A stretch of 64,000 nucleotides of DNA from Selenomonadaceae bacterium. GTDB lineage: Bacteria; Bacillota; Negativicutes; Selenomonadales; Selenomonadaceae. The stretch covers positions 1 to 64,000 of the forward strand of contig JAFVEM010000035.1 in the NCBI GenBank assembly GCA_017476005.1, given 5' to 3'. The notes beneath the pieces were generated by a model. It searched no databases, was not told where the DNA came from, and saw only the letters and a list, made by a program, of their open reading frames with translations. This document shows positions 53,503 through 62,347 of this stretch, in pieces. Every line of letters begins with the position of its first letter. Position 1 is the stretch's first letter. Both the position numbers and the translations under genes were made by a program.

Positions 53503-54873
53503 ATGAAAGTAATAATTTTGGCCGGCGGCGGCGGTTCGCGTCTTTTCCCCTTGTCACGGCAATCTTATCCCAAGCAATTCTTGCGTTTGGAGGACGAAAA
53601 ATCTTTGCTTTGTCATACGGTGGAGCGTTTTTTGCCCATTACCTCGCCGGAAAATATCGTCATTGTCACCAATAAACGCTATCTCTATCATGTGCAAAAC
53701 GAATTGGCGGAAAGCAAGGCCGAAAAAGCCCATATTATTTTGGAACCCTTGGCGCGCAATACCGCTCCGGCCATTGCCTTGGCGGCGCAATTTATCAAGG
53801 AAAAGTTAAACGCCCCTCCCGGCGAAGTTCTCTTGGTGGCGGCGGCCGACCATGTTATCAGGCAAGGGGAGGTCTTTGAAGAATGTATCAAGGCGGCGGC
53901 GCAAACGGCGCAAACCGATTGCCTCGTCACCTTCGGCATACCGGCCAAAAAACCGGAAACGGGCTACGGCTACATTGAGGCCGGAGAAGCCGAGGGAGCA
54001 TCCTGCCCGGTGCTTTCTTTTAAGGAAAAGCCCAATCAGGAAACCGCCGCACGCTATGTGGCCGCCGGCAATTATTACTGGAATTCCGGCATGTTTGCCT
54101 TTACCCTCGGTTTTATTACCGCCGAAATGTCGCGTTATCAGCCGAAAATCGCCGCCATTACCGCCGGCGGTTACGCCGAAACTTTGCGAGACTTTGCCTC
54201 CATGCCGGAGATTTCCATTGATTACGCCATCGCCGAACAATCTCCCAATGTTAGAATGGTACCCTTGACCTGTTATTGGAACGATATTGGCTCTTGGGAT
54301 GCCATGTACGATATTTTACCCAAGGACAAGCGCGGCAACGCCATGAAAGGCGACATTTTGGCTCTTGATTGTCAAAACTCCCTCATTATGGGACGGGATC
54401 GGTTGATTGCCGGTATCGGACTGGATGATTTGCTTTTGGTGGAAACGGACGATGTTATCGTGGTGGCCAAAAAGGGAGAGTCCCAACGGGTAAAAGAAGT
54501 GGTGGAGCGGCTCAAACAAAACGGTCGCTCGGAGGCGGTGGCGCACACCACCATTTACCACGAATGGGGGACATCCTCCCAAATGGGAAAAGGGCCGGGC
54601 TACTTGATGAAAAAAGTACGCGTCATGCCCGGCAAGAAAATTTCCCTGCAAATGCACTATCACCGGTCGGAACACTGGATAATTTTGCGCGGTACAGCCG
54701 AAGTTACCAAGGGAAGCGAACAACTGATGGTGCATGAAAACGAATCGGTGTTTATTTCTCAAACCGTTTGGCATGAGCTGAGAAACCCCGGGCGAATACC
54801 CTTGGAATTTATTGAGATTCAGAACGGCTCTTATATCGGCGAGGACGACATTGTAAGACGCAACCAAAAGTGA
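53503..54873 (+). CDS. manC: Mannose-1-phosphate guanylyltransferase / mannose-6-phosphate isomerase
   Basis: 456 residues, ATG behind AAAGGAG. The N-terminal GMP domain has IILAGGGGSRLFPLSR...PKQFL, LEPLARNTAPAIALAA, ADHVI, FKEKPN and YYWNSGMF. The C-terminal cupin PMI-II domain (~350-456) has EWGTSS, PGKKISLQMHYHRSEHWI with the metal-binding His/Gln/His/Glu, and a VHENESVFIS strand. The length equals that of typical ManC/AlgA/CpsB. It makes GDP-mannose for surface polysaccharide. It may supply the glycan operon or the exopolysaccharide suggested by 49832. Confidence 0.96.
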   Translation: MKVIILAGGGGSRLFPLSRQSYPKQFLRLEDEKSLLCHTVERFLPITSPENIVIVTNKRYLYHVQNELAESKAEKAHIILEPLARNTAPAIALAAQFIKEKLNAPPGEVLLVAAADHVIRQGEVFEECIKAAAQTAQTDCLVTFGIPAKKPETGYGYIEAGEAEGASCPVLSFKEKPNQETAARYVAAGNYYWNSGMFAFTLGFITAEMSRYQPKIAAITAGGYAETLRDFASMPEISIDYAIAEQSPNVRMVPLTCYWNDIGSWDAMYDILPKDKRGNAMKGDILALDCQNSLIMGRDRLIAGIGLDDLLLVETDDVIVVAKKGESQRVKEVVERLKQNGRSEAVAHTTIYHEWGTSSQMGKGPGYLMKKVRVMPGKKISLQMHYHRSEHWIILRGTAEVTKGSEQLMVHENESVFISQTVWHELRNPGRIPLEFIEIQNGSYIGEDDIVRRNQK

Positions 54874-55384
54874 TAAGCAGACAAGCGAACCATAGTAGCC
54901 AAATAAACGGCTTAACGCTGACTTCAACCGCCACTTTCTGCGCCGCTAGGCCGCCGGGGCTTAATTTATGCGCTTTAAAGGCAAGGAGGGAGGCGACTGC
55001 GCCTAATAAGGATGCGCCGCCTAATAGCAGGGGCAAAAATTCCCTTACGCCCACGAGGTAGGCAAAGACTACGCCGCCGCCAAAAGAAGCGAGCATCATA
55101 AATTGCGGCGCGGCAAATTTTCGGTTGACGTTTTCAGCGCCGTAACTTTGCCACTGGGCAATAACCAAAATAGGCATGATTACATCTTCTAAAAGCGCTT
55201 CATTCAAATTGGGGGCAAAGGGGTTTTTCCCCAAAACTAAGAGGGTAATTATTCCCTCCAAGGCAAGATAAATCGCCAGCATCCGCTGATTTTCCCCGGT
55301 CTTTTTCGGCAAAAAGAACACCGCCAGCCCTTTGCCCCATTTTTTTACGCCCTGTGCCGATAGCCCGTACAGCAAAGCTTCCAA
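54809..55384 (-). CDS. Hydrophobic membrane protein, probably 5'-truncated
   Basis: 191 residues from TTG 55384, with four or more hydrophobic segments (YLALEGIITLLVLG, PILVIAQW, LASFGGGVVFAYLVG, LLLGGASLLGAVASLLAF, WLLWFACLLITFGC). The same frame continues upstream for 13 codons as another plausible hydrophobic stretch (F-L-A-L-T-L-A-C-S), then lacks any start codon before a TAA near 55424. It overlaps the end of manC by 65 bp on the other strand. I read it as a remnant or mis-started gene. No family is assigned. Confidence 0.4.
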   Translation of the reverse strand: MEALLYGLSAQGVKKWGKGLAVFFLPKKTGENQRMLAIYLALEGIITLLVLGKNPFAPNLNEALLEDVIMPILVIAQWQSYGAENVNRKFAAPQFMMLASFGGGVVFAYLVGVREFLPLLLGGASLLGAVASLLAFKAHKLSPGGLAAQKVAVEVSVKPFIWLLWFACLLITFGCVLQCRPRRYKSRSESQ

Positions 55385-55582
55385 AAGGGAACAGGCTAGG
55401 GTTAAGGCGAGAAAGATTGTTCCTACATAAAGTGTACCCCTATCATTTTATATTTTACACTCAGCCTAAAAAGCAATTCGCTTTGCCGTGGTCAAAATCC
55501 TGCTACCTTGGCCGATTTCTTTAGTAAAGATGGCGTAGCCAAAAATTTTTTTATAAAAAAACAATTTCTTTTAAAATAACTC

Positions 55583-55610
55583 TTGCAATCTAAAAAATGC
55601 CTGTTATAAT
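55583..55610 (+). promoter_or_regulatory. Promoter of the coiled-coil small protein gene
   Basis: TTGCAA (55583-55588), 16 bp, perfect TATAAT (55605-55610), 46 bp upstream of the start codon. A strong, isolated promoter for a single gene closed by the terminator at 55940. Confidence 0.8.
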
Positions 55611-55656
55611 GAACAGCGTAGTGATTCATGTTTTTAATTTCTGGGGAGGAAAAATA

Positions 55657-55905
55657 ATGGCGCGTGCGGTTAATTACGAAGGTAAAATCAATCAGCTTCG
55701 CGAGAAAATCGAAAAGAAGCAGAACGAGATCAAAAATTTGCGGACTAAGATGGCCGAGCTTGAGGCCAAGCAGGACAATCAGGATGTAAACGTTTTGGCC
55801 TCCATCATGCGTGAAAAGGGCATCAGCGCCCAGGCTCTTATGGATATGCTCAATCAGATGCCTAACACCGATAACGGCCAGCAGGGCGAGTATCACGAGG
55901 GCTGA
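55657..55905 (+). CDS. Short coiled-coil protein, DUF4315-like pattern
   Basis: 82 residues from ATG 55657 behind GGGGAGGAAA. Residues ~7-45 form a heptad coiled coil (INQLREKIEKKQNEIKNLR, KMAELEAKQ), followed by a short helix (VLASIMREKGISAQALMDML) and a polar tail. The coiled coil plus a final 'I-S-x-x-x-L-x-x-x-L' helix recalls DUF4315 proteins of conjugative elements, but no other conjugation gene is here, so the match may be superficial. The strong private promoter and terminator suggest high, independent expression. Confidence 0.75.
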   Translation: MARAVNYEGKINQLREKIEKKQNEIKNLRTKMAELEAKQDNQDVNVLASIMREKGISAQALMDMLNQMPNTDNGQQGEYHEG

Positions 55906-55939
55906 TTTCAGCATTTGGCGGTATCCGACAAATGCAAAA

Positions 55940-55973
55940 AGAAGGTCGCCGGGCAGTGTGACCTTCTTTTTTT
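55940..55973 (+). terminator. Terminator after the coiled-coil protein gene
   Basis: agaaggtc (55940-55947) pairs with gaccttct (55960-55967), 12-nt loop, then a T-run to 55973. Confidence 0.88.
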
Positions 55974-56031
55974 ATTGGATGGCGAAAAAGAATATACTAG
56001 CGAAAGCGAAATTCCTAGGGAGGCTTAACAC

Positions 56032-57012
56032 ATGAAGATACAAATCGGTATCTTGGGCTATGGCAATTTGGGTCGCGGTGTGGAAATGGCCGTTAATCAA
56101 GCCGAGGACATGAAGCTGGCGGCGGTTTTCACCCGGCGTAACCCCAAAAATCTCGCCATCGCCACGGCAGATGTCCCGGTACTTAATATAGCGGAAGCTC
56201 CGGCTTGGCAAAACAAAATCGATGTTTTGATTCTCTGCGGCGGTAGCGCCACGGATTTGCCGAAACAGACGCCTGAATACGCCGGTATGTTTAACGTGGT
56301 GGATAGTTTTGATACCCACGCCAAAATTCCGGCGCATTATGCGGCCGTGGATGAAGCGGCACGGCAAGCCGGCAAAATCGCCATTATTTCCGTAGGTTGG
56401 GATCCGGGACTTTTTTCTCTCGCTAGAGTTTACAGTAGCGCCGTGTTGCCTACAGGCAAGGATTATACTTTCTGGGGCAAAGGCGTTTCTCAGGGGCATT
56501 CCGATGCGGTGCGTCGCATCCCCGGGGTAAAAAATGCCAAACAATACACCGTGCCGGTGGAAGAATCTTTGGCGGCGGTGCGTCGCGGCGAAAACCCGGA
56601 GCTTTCCACTAGGCAAAAACACACCCGGGAGTGTTTTGTAGTGCTGGAAGAAGGTGCCGACCCCAGCCAAGTGGAGCGAGAAATTAAATCCATGCCCAAC
56701 TATTTTGCCGACTACGACACCACGGTACACTTTATAGATGAAGCGGAGTTTAACGAAAAACACAGCGGTTTGGCTCACGGCGGTTTTGTAATTCGTTCCG
56801 GGAATACAGCCGAGGGGCATCATCATTTAGTGGAATTTAGCTTAAAACTGGATTCTAATCCCGAATTTACCGGCAGTGTCCTCACGGCTTACGCCAGAGC
56901 CGCTTATCGACTGGCCGAAGAAGGAAAAAAAGGATGCCGCACGGCTCTCGATATTGCGCCGGCGTATCTATCTCCCCAAAACGGTGACGAACTGCGCGCT
57001 CATTTCTTGTGA
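56032..57012 (+). CDS. ddh: meso-Diaminopimelate D-dehydrogenase
   Basis: 326 residues behind AGGGAGG. It makes meso-diaminopimelate from tetrahydrodipicolinate in one NADPH-dependent step, for peptidoglycan and lysine. The motifs are full length: ILGYGNLGRGVE (dinucleotide binding), VFTRRNP, LILCGGSATDLP, VDSFDTHAKIP, SVGWDPGLFSL, FWGKGVSQGHSDAVRRI and HGGFVIRSGNT. It is a single gene with its own downstream hairpin. Confidence 0.97.
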   Translation: MKIQIGILGYGNLGRGVEMAVNQAEDMKLAAVFTRRNPKNLAIATADVPVLNIAEAPAWQNKIDVLILCGGSATDLPKQTPEYAGMFNVVDSFDTHAKIPAHYAAVDEAARQAGKIAIISVGWDPGLFSLARVYSSAVLPTGKDYTFWGKGVSQGHSDAVRRIPGVKNAKQYTVPVEESLAAVRRGENPELSTRQKHTRECFVVLEEGADPSQVEREIKSMPNYFADYDTTVHFIDEAEFNEKHSGLAHGGFVIRSGNTAEGHHHLVEFSLKLDSNPEFTGSVLTAYARAAYRLAEEGKKGCRTALDIAPAYLSPQNGDELRAHFL

Positions 57013-57057
57013 GTTATTATTACTAAGAGGTGGGTTTTGAGGTAAGAAGCGTACGCA

Positions 57058-57090
57058 AACAGCCCCCTATGGGAGGGGGCTGTTCATTTT
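57058..57090 (+). terminator. Terminator after ddh
   Basis: aacagccccct (57058-57068) pairs perfectly with agggggctgtt (57074-57084), 5-nt loop, then CATTTTT. The T-run is on the plus strand only. Confidence 0.82.
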
Positions 57091-57158
57091 TGCATTCTGT
57101 TTCCCTGCTCTCCGCAATGCGGCTTTCCAAGTACACCAAATCGCCAGCCACCATCTTG

Positions 57159-58253
57159 TTACTGCCGGTAAGTAAGACTAGGCAATATAACTTTGAAGGA
57201 ATTAGTAGCCACAATAATTTCCGGCGCCACATCTTTATCCTTATAAGCGTTCTGTATCTTTAATAGTCCCGTGCCATAAGCCTCGATTAAATCCAGCCGA
57301 TAGAAAACATCGGCTAATTTTTTATTTCTGCACACTGATAAACCTAACATTATGTCGTCCTTATGTACACCGGGGAGCAATCCACCTATAGAAGTGAACT
57401 CCATGCGATTTTGATATATGCTGATGAAACTATCCGTACTAAAGGAATAGTCACGGTGTACGATGCAATTGAGAAGCGCTTCGCGTATGGTATTATCGGG
57501 ATAGGCCATTTCATCGCTACGGTACAGACCACTAAACCTAGCCGTAAGTGGGTTATTCAGTTTCAAAAAGTCAAAACAATCCTCTAGCTGTGCAAACAAC
57601 GCTCCGGAAAATTCTCTTCTGTCTTGGAACTTTGTTTGGTCGTTTCCACGAAAGACGGCTACCTTCACACTGAAAGGGCATTGATCGGATAGTAGTAGCG
57701 CTAAATTGGTGTAAGCTCCATTTGGGGTTAATAATCCTAGGGTTTGTTGTTGCAACGAGGTAAATTTAAGGTTGTTCGCCTGGAATACCACCTCGGTCTT
57801 GTTAAAGCTTAGTTCCTGATTGAGCGAGATATTGTCCTCGTAAATATCTCCGTCGGATTTCTTTATCATTTGTCTAATTTGTTCGCTAGATGCCTGTACC
57901 GAGGCACTTCCTTGACGAACATATACTCCGGAGGGTTTCAAGCCATATTTTTTTAGATAATATGGCTTATTGGTGCCTTCAGCGATTTTTATACACATTA
58001 TCGGGCTTTCATCTATTACCTTAGGGTGAATATCCACAAACATCATTACGTCGGGGTGAACGGCATCCCGTAACATATTGCCAACCGCCAGCATGGCGCC
58101 GTCAAGGTCATCGATGCCCACGATAGTACCATCGTCATCAATACCTATGTATATTGTACCACCATGGGTATTAACGAAGGCGATAACTTCTTTTTTTATG
58201 GTATCGGTTATTTCTCGTTTTAGTTCTAGTTTGTCGCTTTCGGTTAGAGTCAA
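57159..58253 (-). CDS. AlbA_2 (Schlafen-like) ATP-binding protein
   Basis: 364 residues from TTG 58253 behind GAGG. Residues ~1-120 are an AlbA_2 domain: L-E-L-K-R-E, VIAFVNTHGGTIYIGIDDDG and a VDIHPKVI region. Residues ~120-240 form a linker with VYVRQGSASVQAS. Residues ~245-355 match the HATPase_c_4-like domain (NTIREALLNCIVHRDYSF, FTSIGGLLPGV, EAYGTGLLKI). Such proteins are annotated as putative transcriptional regulators or helicases, and some are defence-linked. It stands alone beside the amidase gene. Confidence 0.9.
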   Translation of the reverse strand: MTLTESDKLELKREITDTIKKEVIAFVNTHGGTIYIGIDDDGTIVGIDDLDGAMLAVGNMLRDAVHPDVMMFVDIHPKVIDESPIMCIKIAEGTNKPYYLKKYGLKPSGVYVRQGSASVQASSEQIRQMIKKSDGDIYEDNISLNQELSFNKTEVVFQANNLKFTSLQQQTLGLLTPNGAYTNLALLLSDQCPFSVKVAVFRGNDQTKFQDRREFSGALFAQLEDCFDFLKLNNPLTARFSGLYRSDEMAYPDNTIREALLNCIVHRDYSFSTDSFISIYQNRMEFTSIGGLLPGVHKDDIMLGLSVCRNKKLADVFYRLDLIEAYGTGLLKIQNAYKDKDVAPEIIVATNSFKVILPSLTYRQ

Positions 58254-58326
58254 AATATTTGCCTCATTTCTGCTTTATATATCGACGTATAATCATTTAT
58301 TTAATCTGTCAACGCCAAAAAGGAAA

Positions 58327-58953
58327 CTACCTTCCTTTAAGTGTAAGTTGCGTAGCGCAGGATTCCCTGATTTCCTCCAGTCTGTCATAGAGCGCGTTGC
58401 CGGGGCAGGTGGTTTCGTTTAAATCTCGATGCCCCAGTATTGTTCCCTTTTTCGTAGGGTCTAAAGCATATTCTTGGCACAGCCACGCCGTCAGGTGTTT
58501 TAGGGTCTTTATTTGCTCCTTCGTGGGACGACCTATATCAAAATTCCCGGCTAGGGCAATGCCGATGGATTCCTTATTGAAACCGTAGGCGTGTGCTCCT
58601 ACCATCATGGGACGGCGCCCCTGTTCCAAGGTGCCGTCCTTTTGAATAAAATAATGATACCCGGCGCCGGCCCAGCCGTTATTATGCAAGTGAAAATCAT
58701 GAATCTCCGTCACCGAAGAATCTTTATCTGTGGGAAAACCTGTGTGGTGTATCACCAAAAAATCGGTACGGGGACGGAGTTCATACTCGGTGAAGGTCAA
58801 AAACCGGCGGTAAATATAAGGCGGCTCTATCAAGGAAGCTTTTTCGTTTTCTCCTGCAATCTGTGCCGCCGCAAGTTTCATTCCTGCCGCAGGAAAAGCC
58901 AACGCACCCAAGGTCATAAGCCCTAAGCGGCGCAAAAAATCTCGTCGTTTCAT
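58327..58953 (-). CDS. N-acetylmuramoyl-L-alanine amidase (Amidase_2) with Tat-type signal
   Basis: 208 residues from ATG 58953 behind AGAGGAG. The N-terminus MKRRDFLRRLGL followed by a hydrophobic stretch (GALAFPAAGMKLAAA) is a twin-arginine-like signal. The Amidase_2/PGRP domain has zinc ligands in FLVIHHTGF (first His), VGAHAYG/SIGIALAGNFD, and ILGHRDLNETTCPG (final His, Asp and Cys). It should cleave the lactyl-amide bond between MurNAc and peptide outside the cytoplasm. It overlaps the acyltransferase stop by 4 bp. Confidence 0.9.
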   Translation of the reverse strand: MKRRDFLRRLGLMTLGALAFPAAGMKLAAAQIAGENEKASLIEPPYIYRRFLTFTEYELRPRTDFLVIHHTGFPTDKDSSVTEIHDFHLHNNGWAGAGYHYFIQKDGTLEQGRRPMMVGAHAYGFNKESIGIALAGNFDIGRPTKEQIKTLKHLTAWLCQEYALDPTKKGTILGHRDLNETTCPGNALYDRLEEIRESCATQLTLKGR

Positions 58954-60149
58954 GTTTCTCCTCTTTTTTTTGTGGGGCTTTGCCCCACTCTCCACAAGGG
59001 GCTGGCAGCCCCTTGACCCGGCAATAAATTATTATTTTTTACATCCCACCTACACAAAATTTCCCCCAAGACTAACCACAGCAAACACCATGAGGCGGCA
59101 AATAGCGTCGTGCTAACCTCCGGGCTGAAAAATTTCCCCCAAGTTCGCTGCCATAGCCAAGTAAAAGCAGGTTCCCCCGTAGGGAGGTGGAGTACCCACA
59201 GGAAGATGAGGGCAAAATTGGAGGCTAAGTAAAAAAACAGGGGACGTCTTCCGAAAACTACCAAAGGTCGCCGAAAAAATTTCATTTGGGAGTGGCTTAA
59301 GAGCAGTAGCGCCGCCGTGTCGATTCCCACATTTAAGAGGACATAGGGGGCCGTCCAGAGATTTTTGGACACAATTTCCCACTGGTTCCACAGCCAGCCG
59401 CCCCCGAGGAATAAACCGGCGCCCACAAGCATCAGGCGACTTTTCTGCGCCGGGGGGATCTCCGACGTAATCAGCCTACCGGCCAAGACTCCCCACAAAA
59501 AGGTAGCCGCAGTGTTAAACGTCCCATAAACTCCCTCCGGATCAAAGGGAACGCCCCAGCCTTGATAAAGATGACTTGCGCCAAAAAGCAACATATCTAG
59601 GTGGGTGGCAATATTATGTTCTAGGTCGTAAGGCGCCTCCGGCGCATACCAGCGAAATCCCAAGGAGGAGATGGCCATAAGGAGTAAAGCCGCCCCCATT
59701 AGACGACGGCTTTCTTTAAGCCACAGCGCAAGGAAACTGCCTAGGCCATATACCAAGGCTAGGCGTTGCAAGACGCCCATTGGCCGCCAGTTTGCCGTCA
59801 CTTCATGCCAAAAAGTTACCCCGGTGTAGTCCGGTAGCAACAGCCAAGAAAAAACATAGGGGACAAGGTTAAACAACACGCCGATTCCCCAAAGTAGCAC
59901 TACTCGGCGGATAATTTTTTTCCCACGTCCGGTCTTGCCCTCCTTCAAGGAAAAAACGGTAGCCGCCCCCATGGCAAAAACGAAGGCCGGGAAAGGTGTA
60001 TCGGCGAGGCTAATCCCCTCAAGGGAATGTACCAACACGGGATACGCCAACGTCCCGTCCGGCACCGCATCCACCAGAATCATCAAAATTACGGCCAGAC
60101 CGCGCAAGGCATCCAGCCCTAGGTGTCTGGCTTTTTCCCGGTGGCGCAT
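58950..60149 (-). CDS. Heparan-alpha-glucosaminide N-acetyltransferase-like (DUF1624/DUF5009) membrane acyltransferase
   Basis: 399 residues, about ten membrane segments. The N-terminus carries the family block H-L-G-L-D-A-L-R-G-L-A-V-I-L-M-I, followed by T-P-F-P-A-F-V-F-A-M-G. Later blocks are MGVLQRLALVYG, HLYQGWGVPFDPEG (the family FDPEG motif), TAATFLWGVLAG and RPLFFYLASNF. It should move an acetyl group from cytosolic acetyl-CoA to an extracytoplasmic sugar, perhaps peptidoglycan, given the amidase downstream. The last ~26 residues (from about 374) are encoded by the 58-bp dispersed repeat and its flank, not by family sequence. It overlaps recD2 by 1 bp. Confidence 0.87.
   Translation of the reverse strand: MRHREKARHLGLDALRGLAVILMILVDAVPDGTLAYPVLVHSLEGISLADTPFPAFVFAMGAATVFSLKEGKTGRGKKIIRRVVLLWGIGVLFNLVPYVFSWLLLPDYTGVTFWHEVTANWRPMGVLQRLALVYGLGSFLALWLKESRRLMGAALLLMAISSLGFRWYAPEAPYDLEHNIATHLDMLLFGASHLYQGWGVPFDPEGVYGTFNTAATFLWGVLAGRLITSEIPPAQKSRLMLVGAGLFLGGGWLWNQWEIVSKNLWTAPYVLLNVGIDTAALLLLSHSQMKFFRRPLVVFGRRPLFFYLASNFALIFLWVLHLPTGEPAFTWLWQRTWGKFFSPEVSTTLFAASWCLLWLVLGEILCRWDVKNNNLLPGQGAASPLWRVGQSPTKKRGET
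58973..59030 (-). repeat. 58-bp double-hairpin dispersed repeat, copy 2 (inside a coding region)
   Basis: Reverse complement of the element at 31919-31976 with few differences (TGGAGAGTGGGG in place of TGGGGTTTGGGG at the centre). It lies in the 3' end of the acyltransferase gene, in frame, and just upstream of the amidase ribosome site. Confidence 0.88.
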
Positions 60150-62347
60150 CAGTCATCTCCCAATCCCGCCAAACGTTCGGCGAGCAGCGTGTAACGTTTG
60201 GCGGTGCGGTCGTTGCCCACGGCGATTCGGAGCGCCGCCTTGGTGCCGAGCAAAATAACCAGTTCCTTGGCGCGAGTGACGGCGGTGTAGAGAAGATTGC
60301 GTTGGAGCATGATGTAGTGGCTTTTCACCAGCGGCAAAATCACCACCGGGTACTCGCTGCCTTGGCTCTTATGAACGCTCATGGCGTAGGCTAGTTTTAG
60401 GCTCGCCAGCTCGTTTAGCTTATACCCCACCAACCTATCCTCGCCGTACTCCACCGTAAGGCCTTCGCTGTCGATGCCTACGATATAGCCTATATCACCG
60501 TTGAAAATCCCCTTAACGTAGTCGTTCCTAGTCTGCATAACCTTATCGCCCAAGCGTAAAATTTGATTGCCGCTGATAAGTTCCGTTTTTTGCTCGCTCT
60601 TGGGGTTAAGATTTTCTTGTAGCAGTCGATTTAAATTATCCACTCCACATTCAAGGCGGTACATGGGGGAAAGCACCTGCACATCCTGCAAGGGCGAATA
60701 ACCCTTTTGCGGCAAAAGTTGAACGCAGAGCTTGATTATTTTGGCCACGGTCTGACTTGGCTCTTCGTCTTCGAGGAACCAAAAATCCGTGGTCTTATCC
60801 CAGCGAGGCATTTGGCCGTGATTGATAGCGTGGGCGTTGAGAACTATGCTACCGGCCTCGTCCTGTCGAAAAACTTCCGTGAGCCGCACGCTGGGTACGG
60901 CTTTGGAACGCAGTATGTCCTTTAGCACCGCCCCGGGCCCCACCGCCGGGAGCTGATCCACATCTCCCACCAAAATGACGCGACATCCTTCCGGCACAGC
61001 GGCCAAAAAGTACCGCATGAGGACGATGTCCATCATGGAAACCTCGTCTAAAATTATGGCATCCGCTTCTAGGGGATTGTATTCGTCGCGCATGAACTGC
61101 ACCCGACCGTTTTTTTCCACTTGGGATTCCAGCAAACGATGCACCGTGACCGCTTCGCGTCCCGTAGCCTCGGCCAATCGCTTGGCCGCTCGTCCCGTGG
61201 GCGCCCCGAGGAGAATTTGCATATTCTGCCGGAGTAGCAGGTCGATCATGCCGCGAATAACGGTGGTCTTTCCTGTGCCGGGGCCGCCGGTTAGGACAAA
61301 AACCCCGTACTTTAGCGCCGCCGCCATTGCCTCTCGTTGTTTAGCCGCCAGTTTCAGGCCGCCTTCTTGTTCCCAAGCGTTCACCAGCCCGATGAGGTTT
61401 GAGGCGGCAGAAAGAGCGTTGGCCTTTTTTTGCAAAATTTTCAGTTTGGCGGCGGTTATGGTTTCCGCTTTATAGAGAAAATAGGGATAGACCAGTTGTT
61501 CCCCACGATAATACTCCGCCGCCACTTCTTCTTGGGCGATTTGCTCGCGCAGAATCGGCCAAACGGTTTGACTCGTAAGCCCCAAAAGCTCTGCCGTCTT
61601 GTCGGCCAACGCCCCCTCGGGAATGTAGCAATGGCCGGACTGGGCGATTTGTTCTAGGACATAATCAATACCGGCGGCAATGCGACCGGGGCTGTCTTGC
61701 TCCAAACCTACGCTTTGCGCGATGGCATCCGCCGTAACGAAGCCGATACCGGTGATTTCCTTGGCCAAACGGAAGGGGTCATGCTCTAAAACGGCAATGG
61801 TCTCGTCGCCGTATTTTTCCTTGAGGGCGGCGGCGAAGGCGCCGGAAATACCGTGGCTTTCCAGCCAGTAAATAAGCGTACTCATCTCGCCCAAGGCGCG
61901 ATATGATTCGGCGATGGCCGCCGCCTTTTTGGGACTTATGCCCTTTATTTCCGCCAGTCTCGCCGGTTCTTTTTCCATAATGGCGAGGGTATCTGCGCCG
62001 AATTTTTTCACGAGGCGCGTCGCCGTAGCTTTGCCCACCCCAAAAATCACGCCGGAGGCCAAAAATCTTTCGATGCCATCCAAGGTGGTGGGAGCGGAAA
62101 TGATAAGCTGCGTCGCTTTAAACTGATGCCCAAAGCGCGGATGCTCCACCCACTCCCCCCTTAGTTTTACCTGCTGACCGGGGAGGGGCGGCGCCGTATT
62201 CGCCGTTACCGTTATTTTTCCCTGTCCCTCCAAGGGACGCAGACGAAACACCACGAAATTTCCGTTGTCACTGGCAAAGATGACGCTATCTACCGCGCCT
62301 TCCATTTCCTCCCGGCCATCATCTGGCGCTAGGCCAGTTTTTCCCAT
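60149..62347 (-). CDS. recD2: RecD2-type ATP-dependent DNA helicase
   Basis: 732 residues, full length for RecD2. An N-terminal OB-like region and tandem helix-hairpin-helix motifs (GVIFGVGKATATRLV, IKGISPKKAAAI) precede the SF1 helicase core: GGPGTGKTT (Walker A, near 354), APTGRAAKRL, ILDEVSMMD, LVGDVDQLPAVG, LTEVFRQ, MSVHKSQGSEYP and LYTAVTRAKE. It unwinds DNA 5'-3' in repair outside RecBC. The start is ATG 62347, overlapping the ABC-F gene by 19 bp, or ATG 62305, where family homology begins. Confidence 0.96.
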   Translation of the reverse strand: MGKTGLAPDDGREEMEGAVDSVIFASDNGNFVVFRLRPLEGQGKITVTANTAPPLPGQQVKLRGEWVEHPRFGHQFKATQLIISAPTTLDGIERFLASGVIFGVGKATATRLVKKFGADTLAIMEKEPARLAEIKGISPKKAAAIAESYRALGEMSTLIYWLESHGISGAFAAALKEKYGDETIAVLEHDPFRLAKEITGIGFVTADAIAQSVGLEQDSPGRIAAGIDYVLEQIAQSGHCYIPEGALADKTAELLGLTSQTVWPILREQIAQEEVAAEYYRGEQLVYPYFLYKAETITAAKLKILQKKANALSAASNLIGLVNAWEQEGGLKLAAKQREAMAAALKYGVFVLTGGPGTGKTTVIRGMIDLLLRQNMQILLGAPTGRAAKRLAEATGREAVTVHRLLESQVEKNGRVQFMRDEYNPLEADAIILDEVSMMDIVLMRYFLAAVPEGCRVILVGDVDQLPAVGPGAVLKDILRSKAVPSVRLTEVFRQDEAGSIVLNAHAINHGQMPRWDKTTDFWFLEDEEPSQTVAKIIKLCVQLLPQKGYSPLQDVQVLSPMYRLECGVDNLNRLLQENLNPKSEQKTELISGNQILRLGDKVMQTRNDYVKGIFNGDIGYIVGIDSEGLTVEYGEDRLVGYKLNELASLKLAYAMSVHKSQGSEYPVVILPLVKSHYIMLQRNLLYTAVTRAKELVILLGTKAALRIAVGNDRTAKRYTLLAERLAGLGDD

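Noticed and set aside
55492-55914. 140-codon minus-strand frame
   Set aside because: It is antisense to the coiled-coil protein gene, which has a strong promoter, ribosome site and terminator.
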